A stretch of 64,000 bases of DNA from Hyaloraphidium curvatum (GCA_025558095.1 JAIVFI010000005.1:62001-126000), one strand, 5' to 3'. Numbered from the stretch's first letter, positions 30,641 to 43,065 are shown. The notes: a model not told the origin generated them from the letters alone. Numbers and translations: made by a program.

Positions 30641-30790
30641 CTAGGCGAACGCGTGTGTGGCAACTCCAGCGATTGCAGGCAAACTCGGACCCGCGAGTTC
30701 CCGACATTCCCGAGATCCGATCTACGTCTATGCGGCCGCTATTTACAAGGATGCCATCGATCAGAGCCAATCAGACCAAGATGTATGCCT

Positions 30791-32595
30791 TCAGCACTTC
30801 TTCATCAGGACCCTGCTCTCCTTCAGCCTTTCCCAAAGAGCCAACAGGAAGCAACACACGAAAAGGGCCCCGGCATACAGTTGCACCGGCCACCACTCAA
30901 CATGGATGACCTCGCCGGTCGCGGGATCCTTCTGGGTATTCGCGTCGGTGATTGCGCCCGCGATCGGGGATCCTAGAAGGAAGCCGGGCGCCCAAGCAAG
31001 GTTGAGCATCCCGAGGACGGTTGCCAGGGTCTGCGGGCCGAAGCGGTGCGCGGTCGCGATGGGCAGCATCACGATGTAGCCGCCAGAAAAGAAGCCTAAA
31101 CGGAAGGATCAGTGAGGAAACCTCTGAAAATGTGCGCGCTACACTCACCGTAAACGACGGCGAAGACGAATTGGAGCCCCAGATACGGTCCACTGAAGGG
31201 CCACAGCAGGAGGTTCGCAAGGGCAGGTAGCAGAAGCACTACACACATGGTGTTGAAGATTCCCAGGTAGTCGGAACCCAGGCCAATGAGGATCCGACCG
31301 ACGCCCGCCACCCCGTTCATGACCGCCGTCAGCAGCGCCCCGGTCTGCTTGGAGAAACCATTCTCGTACGCAAATGAAGGCATGAATGCGAAAGCGATGA
31401 AGTATGCGAAGGCAATGAGGGCGCCGATGAAGAAGAGTCGCAGGAAGGAGGCGTGGCGGATCACGTGCCCGTCGATGAACGGCCGGCCTTTCCGCATCTC
31501 GCGGAGCGCAGCAAGGCTCATTCCAGGGGGCAAGCGCATCAAGACCGCGCAGAGCATGAGCACACCCAGGGCGATGAGGCCCGTGATCCGCATGGCCCAT
31601 TGCTGGAAGCTGTCAGCATGGCAACGACTGTGCCAGCCACAAGATACTCACCCAGCCCATGTGATCCATGAGGTACTGCGCCAACGGCCCGAGCATCAGC
31701 CCGCCAAATCCGCCCCCGCTGGCCGCCAATCCGACCGCGAGCCCCCTCTTCTTCACGAACCACTTCGGGGTGGTCGCGGCGGCGGGGATCCACGAGAAGC
31801 TTGCGCCTGACCCGGCGACGAGTCCAAACGTGATGTAGAGCTGCCACAGCTGGTTGCAGAAGGAGGAGGCGACCAGGCCGCCGGACATGAGGAGGGCGCC
31901 GACGGCGCACACGGTCCGCGGGCCGAACTGGTCGCCCAACCGGCCGCTAATCGGGCCCAGAGCCATCTGAACCGCCGGTTCCTGCGACGCGCACCGATGT
32001 CAGACAACGACCTCGCCACCGACTAAAGAGCAAGAGAGACTCACCAGCGCGCCAACGAACGCGATTTGGAGGTTGGACGCGCCAGCGAAGTAGTTTTCAT
32101 AATAGAATTGACGTTGGTAGACGCCCCTGAATCGGCGAAGGAGACCGCGTGAGCTTCCAGCACTGAGCTCGGGCACCGGGCGACGAACCATGCCGACGGC
32201 AGCCCGACAACCATGAGCGTCGAGAGGAACACCGCAAAGACAATGACCCAGCCGTATCCTCCCTCCTTCGGCGGAATCTGCCCCTTCTCCGCCAAAATCA
32301 TGGTCTCCATGCCCGTGCCCTCGGGAAACTGGCCCGAAGAGATGAGTTCCTCCGCTAGGTTCCGTGCTTCTTCCTCGTCCACGGCGCCCGCCAACGAAAC
32401 CGGCTCCAGGAAGATGTCGTCCGTCTTTCCACGGGGTGAAGCGTTCGCCTGCACCGTGGTGTGGTCCGAGCTGGAGTCATCGCCGCGTTCTTCGCCGCCG
32501 GAAAGGTCCCGGGTACTCGGTGGCGGCGGGGGCACGGCCGGCGGCGCAGGCGCGGGGGCCGGCCCGTCCGTCGGGGCGGAGGGAGAGCTGTCCAT
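30791..32595 (-). CDS. Major facilitator transporter, monocarboxylate-porter type
   Basis: Five exons (32177-32595, 32045-32126, 31652-31981, 31149-31602, 30791-31095) give 529 aa. About 110 cytosolic residues precede twelve expected membrane helices beginning GYGWVIVFAVFLSTLMV. GVYQRQFYYENYF, LGPISGRLGDQFGPR, TPKWFVKKRGLAVGLAASGGG and GLGSDYLGIFNTM fit the SLC16/MCH-like fungal porters. They move monocarboxylates or related acids; the substrate is not decided by sequence. An ATG also exists upstream at 32724, but 32595 gives a more usual N-terminus. Confidence 0.9.
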
Positions 32596-32810
32596 CGTGC
32601 CCGAGTACGGACGCTGCAACTGCACGAAATGGAGCAACAGGGGGGGGGAGTTGAGGTGCAAAGCCAATTTCCGCGCTGGACTCGTGCCTCGCCACCCGCG
32701 AGCGATCGGGGGGCAAATCACCATGACGCATTGCCAACCGAAAGCGCTTGAATAAAGCGTCTGGAGGCTCGTAACCCGCGTTGCAAGGAGACCGGGCTTC
32801 TAATACGTAG

Positions 32811-33711
32811 CTACACCTTCGCAGCGGGCTTGAAAGACCCCTCGATCTCGGCCTTCATTTTCTGGAAGGCCGCGTCCTCGTGCATCTTCTTGTACCTAAG
32901 CAGCGGCGGCCACGTGAGCGTGATGCCAAGGTTCCGCAGTCAGATACCCACCAGGCACCAAGCTTTGGCCGGCCGGCGAAGGCGTCGAACTTCTTCCGCT
33001 GCCAGAAGATCGTCGTCATCGGCAGGACTCCCCCGAGGCTCCAGTCGGCCAAGGTCATCTGGTTTCCCGTGACGTAGGGACCGACAATCATGCCCTCAAT
33101 GATGTCGAGGTACTTGGAAAGATCCGTGATGGCCTTGTCGACCTGTTCCTGGGGAACCTTGGGCGTCCAGAAGGTCTGGGGGACAGAGAGAGATCACGAC
33201 GGGCTTCCAGCGTCCTCTTCCATGACGCCCTACGTTGAAGAGAGGAGACATGTAGAGGTCGACGATCCGCGAGACTGTCGCGCTCTTGGCGGCCGTCACC
33301 GGGTCCTTGGGCGTGAAGCTGGGTCCCGGGAAGGCCTTGTCCAGGTACTCGGTGCAAATCTCCGACTCGATGATCACATCGCCGTTGTCCAGTACAAGGG
33401 TGGGGATCTTGCCGAGAGGATTAAGAGCCTTCACTTCCTTGCTGGAAGAGGAACGCGCGTTCAGAGCCGAATGTCGCCGACAGGGAGGCAAGGACGCGAC
33501 CTGTTGTTGACAATCTCGCAGGGGATTCCTTTAGCGTATAGCACGCCGCGAACACGGGAGCAGTAGGGAGACCTGACGCGTTCCGAAGGTTTGGAACAGA
33601 CGCGTTCAGGGAATAGGTGCCGAGCGCGCGGGCGAAGAAAGCAACACAAGGTTGGGATTCGCCCGTCATCGCCTTCGATGGGCCTCACATGTTGCTATTG
33701 AGGAGCTTCAT
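32811..33711 (-). CDS. Glutathione S-transferase
   Basis: Five exons (33689-33711, 33501-33572, 33234-33441, 32952-33175, 32811-32895) give 203 aa. The first exon is just 23 nt and encodes MKLLNSNM; with exon 2 it makes the active-site loop SPYCSRVRGVLYAKGIP. NPLGKIPTLV and IIESEICTEYLDKAFPG complete the thioredoxin half; GNQMTLADWSLGGVL is the conserved N-capping region of the alpha domain. Typical length for cytosolic transferases. SPYC suggests a Ser or Cys catalytic residue (beta- or omega-like). The substrate is unknown. Confidence 0.9.
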
Positions 33712-33902
33712 GGTAGCGAACGAAGAGTAGGAGCGGGCGCTTGGAGTGCGGGGAAGGTAGTGTGGGGGACAGTCGCGGATCAGCGCGCGTTGACCGGCCC
33801 GAACTGCGCCCGCGGATCAACGGTGAACCCAATAAGATAGAATCGTGGCAGAGTGCATTACAGAATGAAATCATCGATATGATCATAAAGCAGAAGCCGC
33901 AG

Positions 33903-34940
33903 CTACACCGCGGAACTCGGGGCTACCAGGAATCCAAACACGTTCCCGCCTTTCCGCCTGAGGCTCGACCGATCCCGTGCCCTGCAGAGGCCGTCGTCGA
34001 TGATTCCTTTGATGTCGTCAACAAGCATTGGATTGAGTGCAAAATAAGCGTGTCTGATCACGTTGATGTTGGCTTCAAGGTGGGTATTGTCAATGACATC
34101 GCAGTCCAAGTACCGAGGCCTTCCCAAAGCGTCCCGACACAGAACAAGATGCGGACTCCGACCCAGCGTTGCCTCGCCTCCAAGCGTCTCGGCGGTCAGC
34201 AGAGCCCGATCGTTGCGATCCGCGTAGATTGTAATGCTCTTGCAAAAACGGTGGAGGGAGGGGAAGCGGTTGTAAACAAAGTCGTTGAGGACGATCTCCG
34301 GGTTAATGAGGCTGTCAATAAACAATCAGCGGAACAAGCACGAGAATTATTGACGGCTCGCTCACATCACGGAAACCAGCTCTGCCTTCGGGGCATCGGA
34401 TCTGACCTCCAAGTACCCGGTGCTGGAGTCGTCGCGCTCCTTGAACAGCCTGGAGAGCGCCCCGCCTCCGTGCCGGGCAAGGTTCGTCGTTACTCTCGTC
34501 CCCATAGAGTGCGCGATGATGTGAAAGCGGCGGTAGCCAGCACCGATCAAGGCCCGCAGAAACTCCTCGAGCTCGCGCTCCGTCTGCTCGCTTCCGCTTT
34601 CTTCCCGCGTCCGATTGAAGGAAAACACGGAGCCGCCCGGCCAGTCGAAGCACCACAAGGCATACTTGGTCGCGGGGAACGCGGCCAGGATGACGAACTG
34701 CGCCAGCTTAGCTGCCGAGTTGCCCAGGCTCTGCTTGAGCCCGTGGATGTAGATGATGGCGTCACGCCCGTCTCCTGCTCCCGGATCCGTCACCAGATGG
34801 CGGAGGCCCGTACGGAGAAAGGGGATGATAGTTTCCCGGAGATGCGTCTCGTGGGTTCCCGACGGCAGGGACGGCCGCAACCCGAGCGTGATAGAAGGGA
34901 GGTTGCGAAAGAAGCGTCCTGCTGCTGAGCACTCGATCAT
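33903..34940 (-). CDS. Alpha/beta hydrolase, DUF900 type
   Basis: Exons 34366-34940 and 33903-34311 give 327 aa. DAIIYIHGLKQSLGNSA carries the oxyanion HG motif, WCFDWPGGS follows, and IIAHSMGTRV holds the nucleophile serine. The second exon adds SITIYADRNDRALLTAE and VIDNTHLEANINVIRHAYF, the likely acid and histidine regions. This arrangement is that of the DUF900 hydrolase group, common in bacteria; the reaction is unknown. Phase-2 intron with GTGAGC donor. No signal peptide; it lies 17 bp after the stop of the upstream membrane-protein gene. Confidence 0.83.
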
Positions 34941-34957
34941 GGCGACTCTGTGACTGA

Positions 34958-36484
34958 TTAGTCAAGGTCATCGACGCGCTGTGAAGCCACCAACCCCCAA
35001 GAGATGCCCTTTGGATCCCGCCAAGATCCGCTCTTCATGAACTTATCCCCGCATCCTGTAGCACCGCCAGTACCGACCCTTACGGCTTCAAAAGCGTTAA
35101 ATCGCGACCTTTCCTGGGAGATGTACGGTGCCACGGGGATTCCTCCTTCGAACCAGCCCTCCAGCATCTCCCCCTGCGGTGCGGAATCCGACACCTTCCC
35201 ATGGCCGGATGCCAATCCATCCGTAGATGTCTCGCCAGAGTAGCGGAACGTGTGCCTCTTGGACGCCACCGACAGCGGGAAGGGGAGGCGATACGAGCAC
35301 ATCCAGGTGGCAAAGGGCGTCGGCATCGGCCTGACGGAAAGAAAGACGCGGACGAAGCCAGGTCTGTTGGCATAGTGCTTGAGGAGGAAGGGAAATATGA
35401 GGTTCCGGAGCAGGTAGATCGTGATGGTGCAGATGGCGAGAGTCCCCGAAATGGCGACAAAGACGCTGATGCCGATGGACGCGGTCGAAATGTAGCCAGT
35501 CACGGCCGCGACGCAAGCATCGCTTTCCGCCTCGTCGCCGTTGCCCGCGTTTCCATCGTTGGCGCACACATTGTCTCCAATATAGAGCCGGCCGACCTTG
35601 ACCGCCGCGTCCAACCACATGATGAGGCAGCACACATAGCCCATCGAAATCCAAAACCAGGTCAGCTGCACCGCAGGAGGAAGCGTGAACCTGATGACGA
35701 AGAGGCCGGGCAGCAGAACGAGGCACATAAGGATCCAGGTCCAGATCTCGAGGTACAGGGCGCGGGAAAGCTCAAGGTCTGCGAAACGCTCCGCAAGGGT
35801 GAAGATGGCAAACAGGAGCGCAATCACGCCCAGGAGAAGCAGAAGGGGCAGGTTGGAAGCCGGTGCCTCGGCGTGACCGCTCTTGAGGCGCGTGATCCGG
35901 CGCAACTGCATGTGGGCAAGGAGCGGCGCCCATTGGAAATCATCTCTCCACGGGCTCCCCGGCGGCGGCGCAGATGGGTCAACGCTAACAGCCTCCAAGG
36001 GAACGGCGTCACTGGCGTAGAGCCCGTCGTGGGCTGCGAGCTCGATCGCAGCAGCTTCGGACGTCGGCATCGACACGAGCAGTTTGTCGTTCCCACAATC
36101 CCGAGGCAGCCCAATCTCGGGAGTCTCGTCGTCGTCGTCCGCCTCGTCGGCGGGGTCGACGAGAGTGTGCACCATGGCCTTGAACGTCCCCGTCAATGTC
36201 CCCCGGCCTTTGCCTCGCCCCGATGGCCGCGATTTCCGGAAAGGATCGGGGATACAGCTCAGCTGCTCGCCGGTCAAGGCGGCCGTGTCTTCCAGGGAAA
36301 ACGGCAAGAAAAGCTCGCTGTCCTCGAGTCCGCCCTCCAACGACGATGACATGGGTAGCGTCGCGCTGGAGCTGGCCATGTTCGCGGCATCCGGCTCTCC
36401 TCCCTGGGAGCGCGACAGCGAGATGGGAGGAACGTCCGTTGTCGGCGAACCTGCAGCATCGCCGGGTCCCGCAGACCCCGCCAT
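34958..36484 (-). CDS. Unrecognised multipass membrane protein with long acidic N-terminus
   Basis: One exon, 508 aa from ATG 36484. About 215 polar, partly acidic residues precede four clear membrane segments: LPLLLLLGVIALLFAIFTL, YLEIWTWILMCLVLLPGLFV, WFWISMGYVCCLIMWLDA and ISVFVAISGTLAICTITIYL. Between segments 3 and 4 is a short Cys/Asn/Asp-rich loop (CANDGNAGNGDEAESDAC) that could be extracellular and disulfide-bonded. About 120 soluble residues follow. No family recognised. Its start is 220 bp from the divergent SDR gene; its stop is 17 bp upstream of the DUF900 hydrolase start. Confidence 0.72.
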   Translation of the reverse strand: MAGSAGPGDAAGSPTTDVPPISLSRSQGGEPDAANMASSSATLPMSSSLEGGLEDSELFLPFSLEDTAALTGEQLSCIPDPFRKSRPSGRGKGRGTLTGTFKAMVHTLVDPADEADDDDETPEIGLPRDCGNDKLLVSMPTSEAAAIELAAHDGLYASDAVPLEAVSVDPSAPPPGSPWRDDFQWAPLLAHMQLRRITRLKSGHAEAPASNLPLLLLLGVIALLFAIFTLAERFADLELSRALYLEIWTWILMCLVLLPGLFVIRFTLPPAVQLTWFWISMGYVCCLIMWLDAAVKVGRLYIGDNVCANDGNAGNGDEAESDACVAAVTGYISTASIGISVFVAISGTLAICTITIYLLRNLIFPFLLKHYANRPGFVRVFLSVRPMPTPFATWMCSYRLPFPLSVASKRHTFRYSGETSTDGLASGHGKVSDSAPQGEMLEGWFEGGIPVAPYISQERSRFNAFEAVRVGTGGATGCGDKFMKSGSWRDPKGISWGLVASQRVDDLD

Positions 36485-36704
36485 GACGCCGGATCGGTCA
36501 GGATCAAGCCCGAGGCTCCACAAAACGGTCCATCGCAGGCACGATTCGGAACGTGGCGCGCACGCCAAATGGTGCTTCGATCAGTGGTGGCGATGCGATC
36601 GAAGTGCGATCGACGCCAACCGAAAGACCGTCTCCCAGATCTCCGTCAAGATGCCTTCCGGAGATACGGCCCCTGCTGGACCTGGAGCTGCTCGCGGAAC
36701 GCGC
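36485..36704. promoter_or_regulatory. Divergent promoter region
   Basis: 220 bp between the starts of the membrane-protein gene (minus) and the SDR gene (plus). An alternative in-frame SDR start at 36651 would shorten this to 166 bp. Confidence 0.4.
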
Positions 36705-37711
36705 ATGCTAAACCCGTCGACGGGAGTGGCGCGGGTCTGCCTCGTCACCGGCTCGGCGTCTCCCCGAGGGCTCGGGGCGGCAATGGCCGAAGCTTTCGCC
36801 CGCGAAGGCGGGAAGGTAATCATTTCCGATCTGGCAATGAAGGAGGTCGACGGGAAGAAGGCAGTCGAGTCCCTCAACGCGCGCTACGGAGCCGGAACGG
36901 CTATTTGGGTCGGGATGGACGTTACCAAGGAGGAGGACTGGCAGAGGGCGATCGCCGAGATCGATGCTGCAATGGGACCCCTGGATGTGTGCTGCAACAA
37001 GTGAGTTTCCGAAACGCCTGTTCTGCGAAGGGTGTTGGGCGAGGCTTCAATGGTTCTGTGGACTCACACAATGCTCTGCTATAGTGCTGGCATCGCGACG
37101 CAAGCCGACATGAGGAACGCCAAGCTCTCCGAGTTTGATATGGACGACTTCGACCGCATGATGGCCATCAACTTGAGAGGCGTCGTTCTCGGCACCAAGT
37201 ACGCCGCCAAATCGATGGCCAAGAACACGGCCGAGGAGTGGCGCTCGATCATCAACACGAGTTCCGTCGCGGGATTGACAGCAGGCGGTCTCCCCGCATA
37301 CTCGACGAGCAAGTGGAGCGTGCGGGGTTGGACCAAGAACGCCGCCGTCCTCGGGGCCTCCGAGAAGATAAGAGTAAATAGCGTTCACCCTGGTGCCATC
37401 AAGTCTGACATGACTCAGTGGGTTTTCTTCGCTGCCTAGTGATGCTGTCGTTGATGCGTCTCCGCGCAGGTCGCTCGACTGGCTCGACAGCGACTTCAAG
37501 CCGGCAGGGAACGGACAGGCCCTCGCCGCCCGGCACTCCCTGAACCGTTTCGGCGAGCCGTCTGAAGTTGCGAACGTGTGCCTGCTGCTGGCATCCCCGG
37601 AGGGAAGCTTCTTGACTGGGCAGGTGAGATCGATTATCTTCTCGGTCACCAGATCGAGTCCTAAACTCGGCTCAGGAATTTGTCGTCGACGGTGGCCTGC
37701 ACCGCTCGTGA
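36705..37711 (+). CDS. Short-chain dehydrogenase/reductase (classical SDR)
   Basis: Exons 36705-37000, 37085-37417, 37470-37623 and 37676-37711 give 272 aa. Cofactor motif VCLVTGSASPRGLGAAMA; CCNNAGIA (NNAG, made by joining exons 1 and 2); catalytic Ser in NTSSVAG and Tyr171/Lys175 in YSTSK; RVNSVHPGAIKSDM; and the C-terminal VVDGGLH. These are all the marks of an active NAD(P)-dependent alcohol/ketone SDR of the FabG/3-alpha-hydroxysteroid type. An acidic residue (SDLAM) after strand 2 suggests NAD preference (inference). The last exon is only 36 nt. The ATG at 36651 would add 18 residues. Confidence 0.92.
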
Positions 37712-37886
37712 TAGACTGCATCTGTCTTTTCCTCTTCGTACCTCGATGGATGGTTAGATGGCCGATTCGTCGGGGCTCACGTCGGGGCTGGTGGGCAGAC
37801 CCGACAGGGACGCCTACGCCCTTTTGTCCACCAGTTCCCGGACGCCCGCCTAACCCGCGAATCACACGGCGCCCTTAAATCGGACA

Positions 37887-39783
37887 ATGGCGCCGGCTGC
37901 AGATCCCCCTGCGCCGGAGTCGGGCGCTCCCCGCGTCCCGCTCCACCCGCCGTTCGAGGAGATCGAGCCGCAAGCTTCCCGGCTACAGCGTCTGCGGAGA
38001 CTCTTCGAATCTATAGACACGGACAACGATGGGAGCCTCACGCGACAGGAGCTCCTTGTGCGATTCACGCAGATGGCCCAGGCGGGGGAGAACGCTTCGG
38101 ACTCGTCTCGGCTGGCGAACATGGGCGGCACCGCCGAGTCGCTGGCCGAGAGGCTGCTCGAGCAGTCCGACGAGGACGGCGATGGGCAGATCTCTCTGGA
38201 CGAGTTTGTTCATTTCATGACAAAGCAGGAGCGCCGCCTTTACGACCTGTTTTGCGAGCTGGACTCCAGCGGCGACGGCAACCTGAACCCGGACGAAATC
38301 CAGGCGGCCTGCCGGCGCCAGGGGCTTGAAGGGAACATGGAGATGATTGATCGCTTTGTGAAGCACTTGTCCACTGACGGGGACGCGAACATCTCGTTCC
38401 CGGAGTTTCGTGCCGCCTTCGAACTTAATCCGTCGGACGTGGAGTTCATGGGCCTGATCCACTACTATCAGAACATTTTCGAGCCTACGCAGGGCGCCGG
38501 AATGATTGTCATTCCTCAGAGCGCATCGGGAGGGGTCCTGAAGAAGTGGATCATGGCGTCGGCGATGTCGGGCATCATGTCGAGGACTGTCAACGCGCCC
38601 TTGGTGGGTAGTTCGCTGGAACAGGGCGTTTTGGATCCTAGTGCTGACCAGTGGTGTTCACCAGGAGCGGATTCGGATCTATTTGCAGCTCGGTGGCGGC
38701 GACAACGCCATCTCTGGACACCCGGGCAAGGTGTTCACGCGAGAAGGACGCGCACGCCTCGCGCAGATGTTCCGAGAGGCGGTATCCGCGATATCCAAGG
38801 ACGGGGGAGTGATTTCCGGTCTTTGGAGAGGAAACCTCGTTGCCTGCATGCGGATCGTACCCGAAAGCATGGCGAGGATGTGGGCCATCACCAACACCCG
38901 CGTGCTGATGGCTCGGATCGAGAAGCCGGCAGACGGCGTCACCATCTCGCACATCCCGGGCAAGTTCGCCGCCGGCGCAGCTGGAGCATTCTCGGCCACG
39001 GCCTTTGTCTATCCCTTCGACACTGTTCAGACGCGGATGATGGCTGTCATGGACCGCGAAAGAAACAGGCTGGACAGGGCTGCAGCCGAGGCGGCCGAGG
39101 CACAAACTGCTGCTGCGGCGACACATGCAGGCTCCTCTGCGTCGGGGGCTTCGGTCCAGCAGCCGAAGCCAGCCTTGGCGAGGGCCTATTCAACGGCGGC
39201 GGCTGTGCGGCCGAGGGAGCACATCATCATCGACACGGTCAAGGAAATGTGGGCCGACGGAGGTGTCCGTGCGTTCTACAGGGGTCTGCTGCCTACGCTC
39301 GTCGGCATCATTCCCTACGCAGGTTTGGTTCTCGCGGGCAGGCCACTTTCATGCGGCCTAACCGACTCTGTTTCCAGGGACGAACATTGCTACCTTCGAA
39401 TGGTTGAAGCTCCAGTACATCAACATGTTGCCCGCGGAACGCAACGGTCGGCCATCTCTCTGGGCCATCATGGGGCTTGGATGCCTGTCGGGTTCTGTGG
39501 CCGAGTTTGTCACATACCCGATCTCGGTCGTCAAGAGCAGGATGCAGACACAGGGCACCCAGTTCAACCCGGATCAGTACAAGAACACGCTCGACTGCAT
39601 CCGCACCATATATCGGACGCACGGCCCGCACGGCTTCTACCGCGGGATCTTCCCGACTCTGATGAAGGCCGCACCAGGTGGGCGGGATTTCGACGTCGTC
39701 CCCTTCTTGGCGCTTACCCAGTAAAAGGCGTCGGCGTGGGCTTTACGTGCTTCGAGTTGGCCAAGAGGGCACTCTCCCTCTGA
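37887..39783 (+). CDS. Calcium-regulated mitochondrial carrier (SCaMC/APC type, SLC25)
   Basis: Exons 37887-38603, 38665-39322, 39378-39677 and 39728-39783 give 576 aa. Four EF-hand-like loops occupy residues 50-180: DTDNDGSLTRQE, DEDGDGQISLDE, DSSGDGNLNPDE and TDGDANISFPE. Three carrier repeats follow, with VYPFDTVQTRMM and TYPISVVKSRMQ carrying the P-x-D/S signature and RAFYRGLLPTLVGIIPYAG. SCaMC carriers swap ATP-Mg for phosphate across the inner mitochondrial membrane under calcium control. About 80 Ala/Gln-rich residues lie between repeat halves, longer than usual. The last acceptor could instead be CAG 6 nt earlier, adding two residues. Confidence 0.93.
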
Positions 39784-39892
39784 TTTGAAACGCCACAAAG
39801 AACGACTTTGGTGGACTGATAGATGGGCATTGAAGCAGCGCGCAGCCCAGCTTTGTATGCAAGCGAAAAGAACACCTGAGTCTAAGCGCCCT

Positions 39893-40674
39893 TCACATCT
39901 TCGCCTTCTTTGCGTCGGCTTGGGCCTTGAGGAGCTTCTGCACGCCGGGCCGAGCCTGAACAGCCTGTTGATAGCGAGGTTAGCCTATCTCCCGAAGAAA
40001 TGGCCCCTTCAGCTCACCTTGTAGAGGCGAATCAGGTTAGGGTATGTCTTCTCATCGCCGCCGTGGGCTCCGTCCGCGAGCATTTGGTAAATCACGAAGT
40101 CCGCGATCGAGACGTCGTTGCCGAGCAGGTACGGCCCGCCGTGCTTGGAGACCAGCTTCTCGAACGCGGCCAGGGTGTTGGCGCGGTGGTTCTTCTCGTA
40201 CTCGGCGCGCTCCGGGGACTTGGGCACGCTGATGAGCCTCCGCCAATCCTGGCACGCGTCCAGGGCCTCGTCCACCAGCAGCGCCTTCTCGGGGTCGCTG
40301 GGGTAGTAGCTCCCGCCGGCAAGACGACCCAGGTACCGCATTGCGGCGTAGTGCTGCCCGATGACGCGCCCATCTTTGAGAGTAACAGTCGGCACGGTGC
40401 CGCCGATGTTGATTCCGGCCTCGGCCAGCCGCTTTTTTACGGCCGGGAACTCGCGCCCCGCGAAGAACTCCTCCTTGAAGTCGACGCCTGCATCGGAAAA
40501 GAGGAGCCGGACGTTCTGCCTGTTCAGAAAGGAGCGTTAGAATCGGGCCCTGCCCAACCGAGCTCGACGGCGTGGAACGCGGTCCAACGCGCCACGGCCG
40601 CCGGAAACCCACCCGCGCGAGATGGGAAGGTTCCAGTACAGGATTGTTGCTCCGTCGAGGACCTCCTTGCCCAT
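39893..40674 (-). CDS. Glutathione S-transferase (sigma-like)
   Basis: Exons 40613-40674, 40018-40519 and 39893-39964 give 211 aa. ILYWNLPISRGQNVRLLF starts the thioredoxin-like half with the Tyr expected in sigma-type enzymes. TVPTVTLKDGRVIGQHYAAMRYL gives the glutathione-binding PTV and QHYA equivalents. NDVSIADFVIYQMLAD is the conserved alpha-domain motif. The last exon encodes a Lys/Ala tail. Not closely similar to the transferase at 33 kb, so the two are different classes and not a tandem pair. Confidence 0.9.
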
Positions 40675-40821
40675 TTTGTCGGCGTTCGGGGGAGACAGTC
40701 GGACTGTTTGTCGGCGGCAAATCGCCCGGCCGGCGGCCGACTCCGAGTGCCTTCGATCAGTTTCGAAGTAGATCTCTCTTCTATCGATCCGGTCCATGTC
40801 TACAAGCGGATGGATCAGATC

Positions 40822-42871
40822 TCAAGGTCTGCCGGCCGCCAGCCACTGGAACACGCCCACGAGGCCGCCGATCAGCACCATCAGCGGCGAGGGGAGGCTC
40901 CACTTTGTCAGCAGCTGCGAAACAAAGGTCGCGGCGGCAAGGATCGTGTAGATGGGGAAGGCGAAGAGGGGCAGGTTCCTCTGTGAGCCGTCGCCGTTCA
41001 ACGGGGTGATCGCGCCGTTCATGAGCGAATCTGTAGCCACAAGGTGAGTTTCGAACTGACCGCAACGAGAGCAAGACGAGCACTACCCACACGTTGCAGC
41101 ATACACGAGGCCGACGGACGACGTGTTGAGACCCTCGAGGATGACCTTGACCTCGTTGTTGTCGCGGAACATGTTCCACATAGGGATGAGGGACGCCATG
41201 AGCAGCAAGGCAGGCCAAAACATCCCCACGGTCGCGAGCAAGGAGCCTGCGACAAGGGATGCCGTGGTGGCGCGCATGGCTAAAGCTCCGCAGAAGGCAC
41301 CGAAGTTGAAGCTGAGGTTGGGAGGAGGGAGGAATCGGTCGTCAACATCTCTCTAGAATCATGAACGACGTGCTTGCGACACCCACTCTGAACGAAAAGA
41401 GCAACAGGTCGTGCAAAGAACAAGGACCGTCAGAATCACTGTCGAGCCGCGGTGTTGCGAAACTCACTCGGTCCGGGCAGTGCGTTCTGCACTGCAAGCC
41501 CGACGAGGAACTCGGTCTGCGTTGCCCACCCCGGCCCGACCACGAAGCTCTCCAGCAGCGGGATCACGACGGGTCCGCCGCCGAAGATGATCGATCCCGT
41601 GACCCAGAAGGTGCTCATGACCGTGACGGCCCGGTCCACGTTCTGCAGGCCCCGAACGATGATCATGACGACCAGGAGGACGATCCAGATGGCGAGCAGG
41701 ATGAAGCCGGTTCGGATGCTGAACATCGCGTGGATGTAGCTTTCGGTGGTGCTCTTGTCCGGTCCCGCCTTTGACCCCGCTGCGGGCGACTTTGCGCCCC
41801 ACTTCTTGATCTCCCGGAGCGGCACCTCCTCCTTGGCCTTGGCATCGTATTTGGTCTTCTCCTTCTCCCGCACTTCCGCGCCGCGGAAGGGGCTCAACAC
41901 CGCCAGCTTCACGGCGCGGTACGCAGGGAGGAAGGTGGAATATCCGAAGGGCACGAGCAGCCTCTGCCAGACCCAGTGGATGAGGCCGCCGGCCACGATG
42001 AGGACGGGCGTCAGCCAGACGTTGTTGCTGCTCCAAAGAATGGTGCACGAGGCGGAAGCAAGGGACAGAATCTTGCTGCTCGCGGGAATCAGCAGCCAGC
42101 CTTCGAATATGCCGTGAGAACGCACCCAATGTCCGTCTTGCACAATCCCTGCCCGAGCCGCAGCGCCGCGAGCGCAACAAGCCCGATCGCCGAGCTCACG
42201 AGCCCGTTCTCCAGGTAGATCAGCCACCGGGGCGTCTCGGCGACGCTCGCGATGGCCCAGGCCAACACGGTCATGACTATGTACCCGGGTACAGTCCACA
42301 GCAGCCACGCCCAGCATGCGGGCAAGATACCGTCGCGAATGAAGGCCAGGGCAAATGCCAGCTGCGTCGAGGCCGGCCCGGGCAGGGCCTGGGCGATCCC
42401 GAAGAGCTCCCCGTACTGCGCGTCGCCGATCCAGTGCTTCTTCTTGACAAAGAGGTCGTGCATGAGGGCGACGTGCGCCGAGGGTCCGCCGAATGTCACG
42501 TATCCGAGGGGGAGAAACTCGAACGTGATCTCCTTCAAGCGGTCCAAAAGGGTCCTCTCGCGCAGTTTCCGGTGCACATCGTCGTCAAAGTCCACCTCGC
42601 CGCCCTCGTCTTTGCCGTCCGGGGTGGAAGCCGCGGCGCCGCCCTCCTTGGCATCCACGACAACGGCCGCGGTCCCGGCGGGCAGAGCGCTGCCATTCAG
42701 CCCGTTTGCAGCGTGGGCGTCGGCGTCGTTCGGATCCGCGGCAGAGAGCGCCGACGCGGTGCCGGAAAGGGCGTCCGCCGACGCGCTGGCCGGGACGGCG
42801 TCGGGATCCCCCCAGCTCGCCGACGTCGGCTCCACCTCGACGGTGACCTCGTTTCCAGTCGGGCCGCTCAT
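40822..42871 (-). CDS. Chromate ion transporter (CHR/ChrA family), two-domain
   Basis: Exons 42126-42871, 41464-42075, 41091-41311 and 40822-41030 give 595 aa. The first CHR domain has FLPLGYVTFGGPSAHVALM and GIAQALPGPASTQLAFAL; the second has IIFGGGPVVIPLLESFVV and QNALPGP. These are the duplicated signature motifs of full-length CHR proteins, which export chromate or move sulfate-like anions. A 105-residue soluble N-terminus and a charged loop between the halves are fungal-style additions. Intron 2 is uncertain: the GTTTCG donor at 41463 is the only one that keeps frame, although a GTGAGT lies 5 nt upstream. Confidence 0.9.
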
Positions 42872-43065
42872 CGCGAAGTTTTGCGGAAGCCGGAGCGGGG
42901 AGCGAGGTCGCCGTTGCGCAGAGATTTGTGTCCTCGCGTCGGCTGTTGCCCCGGCAACAGCGGCACGTGGACAGCTGCGCCGAGGTCTAGCCCGTGGAGC
43001 CGGAAGCCCGACCAGTTCCGCGACCAAGATGATTGAAAAGGATCGGAAGAGGCGAGCATCAAGGT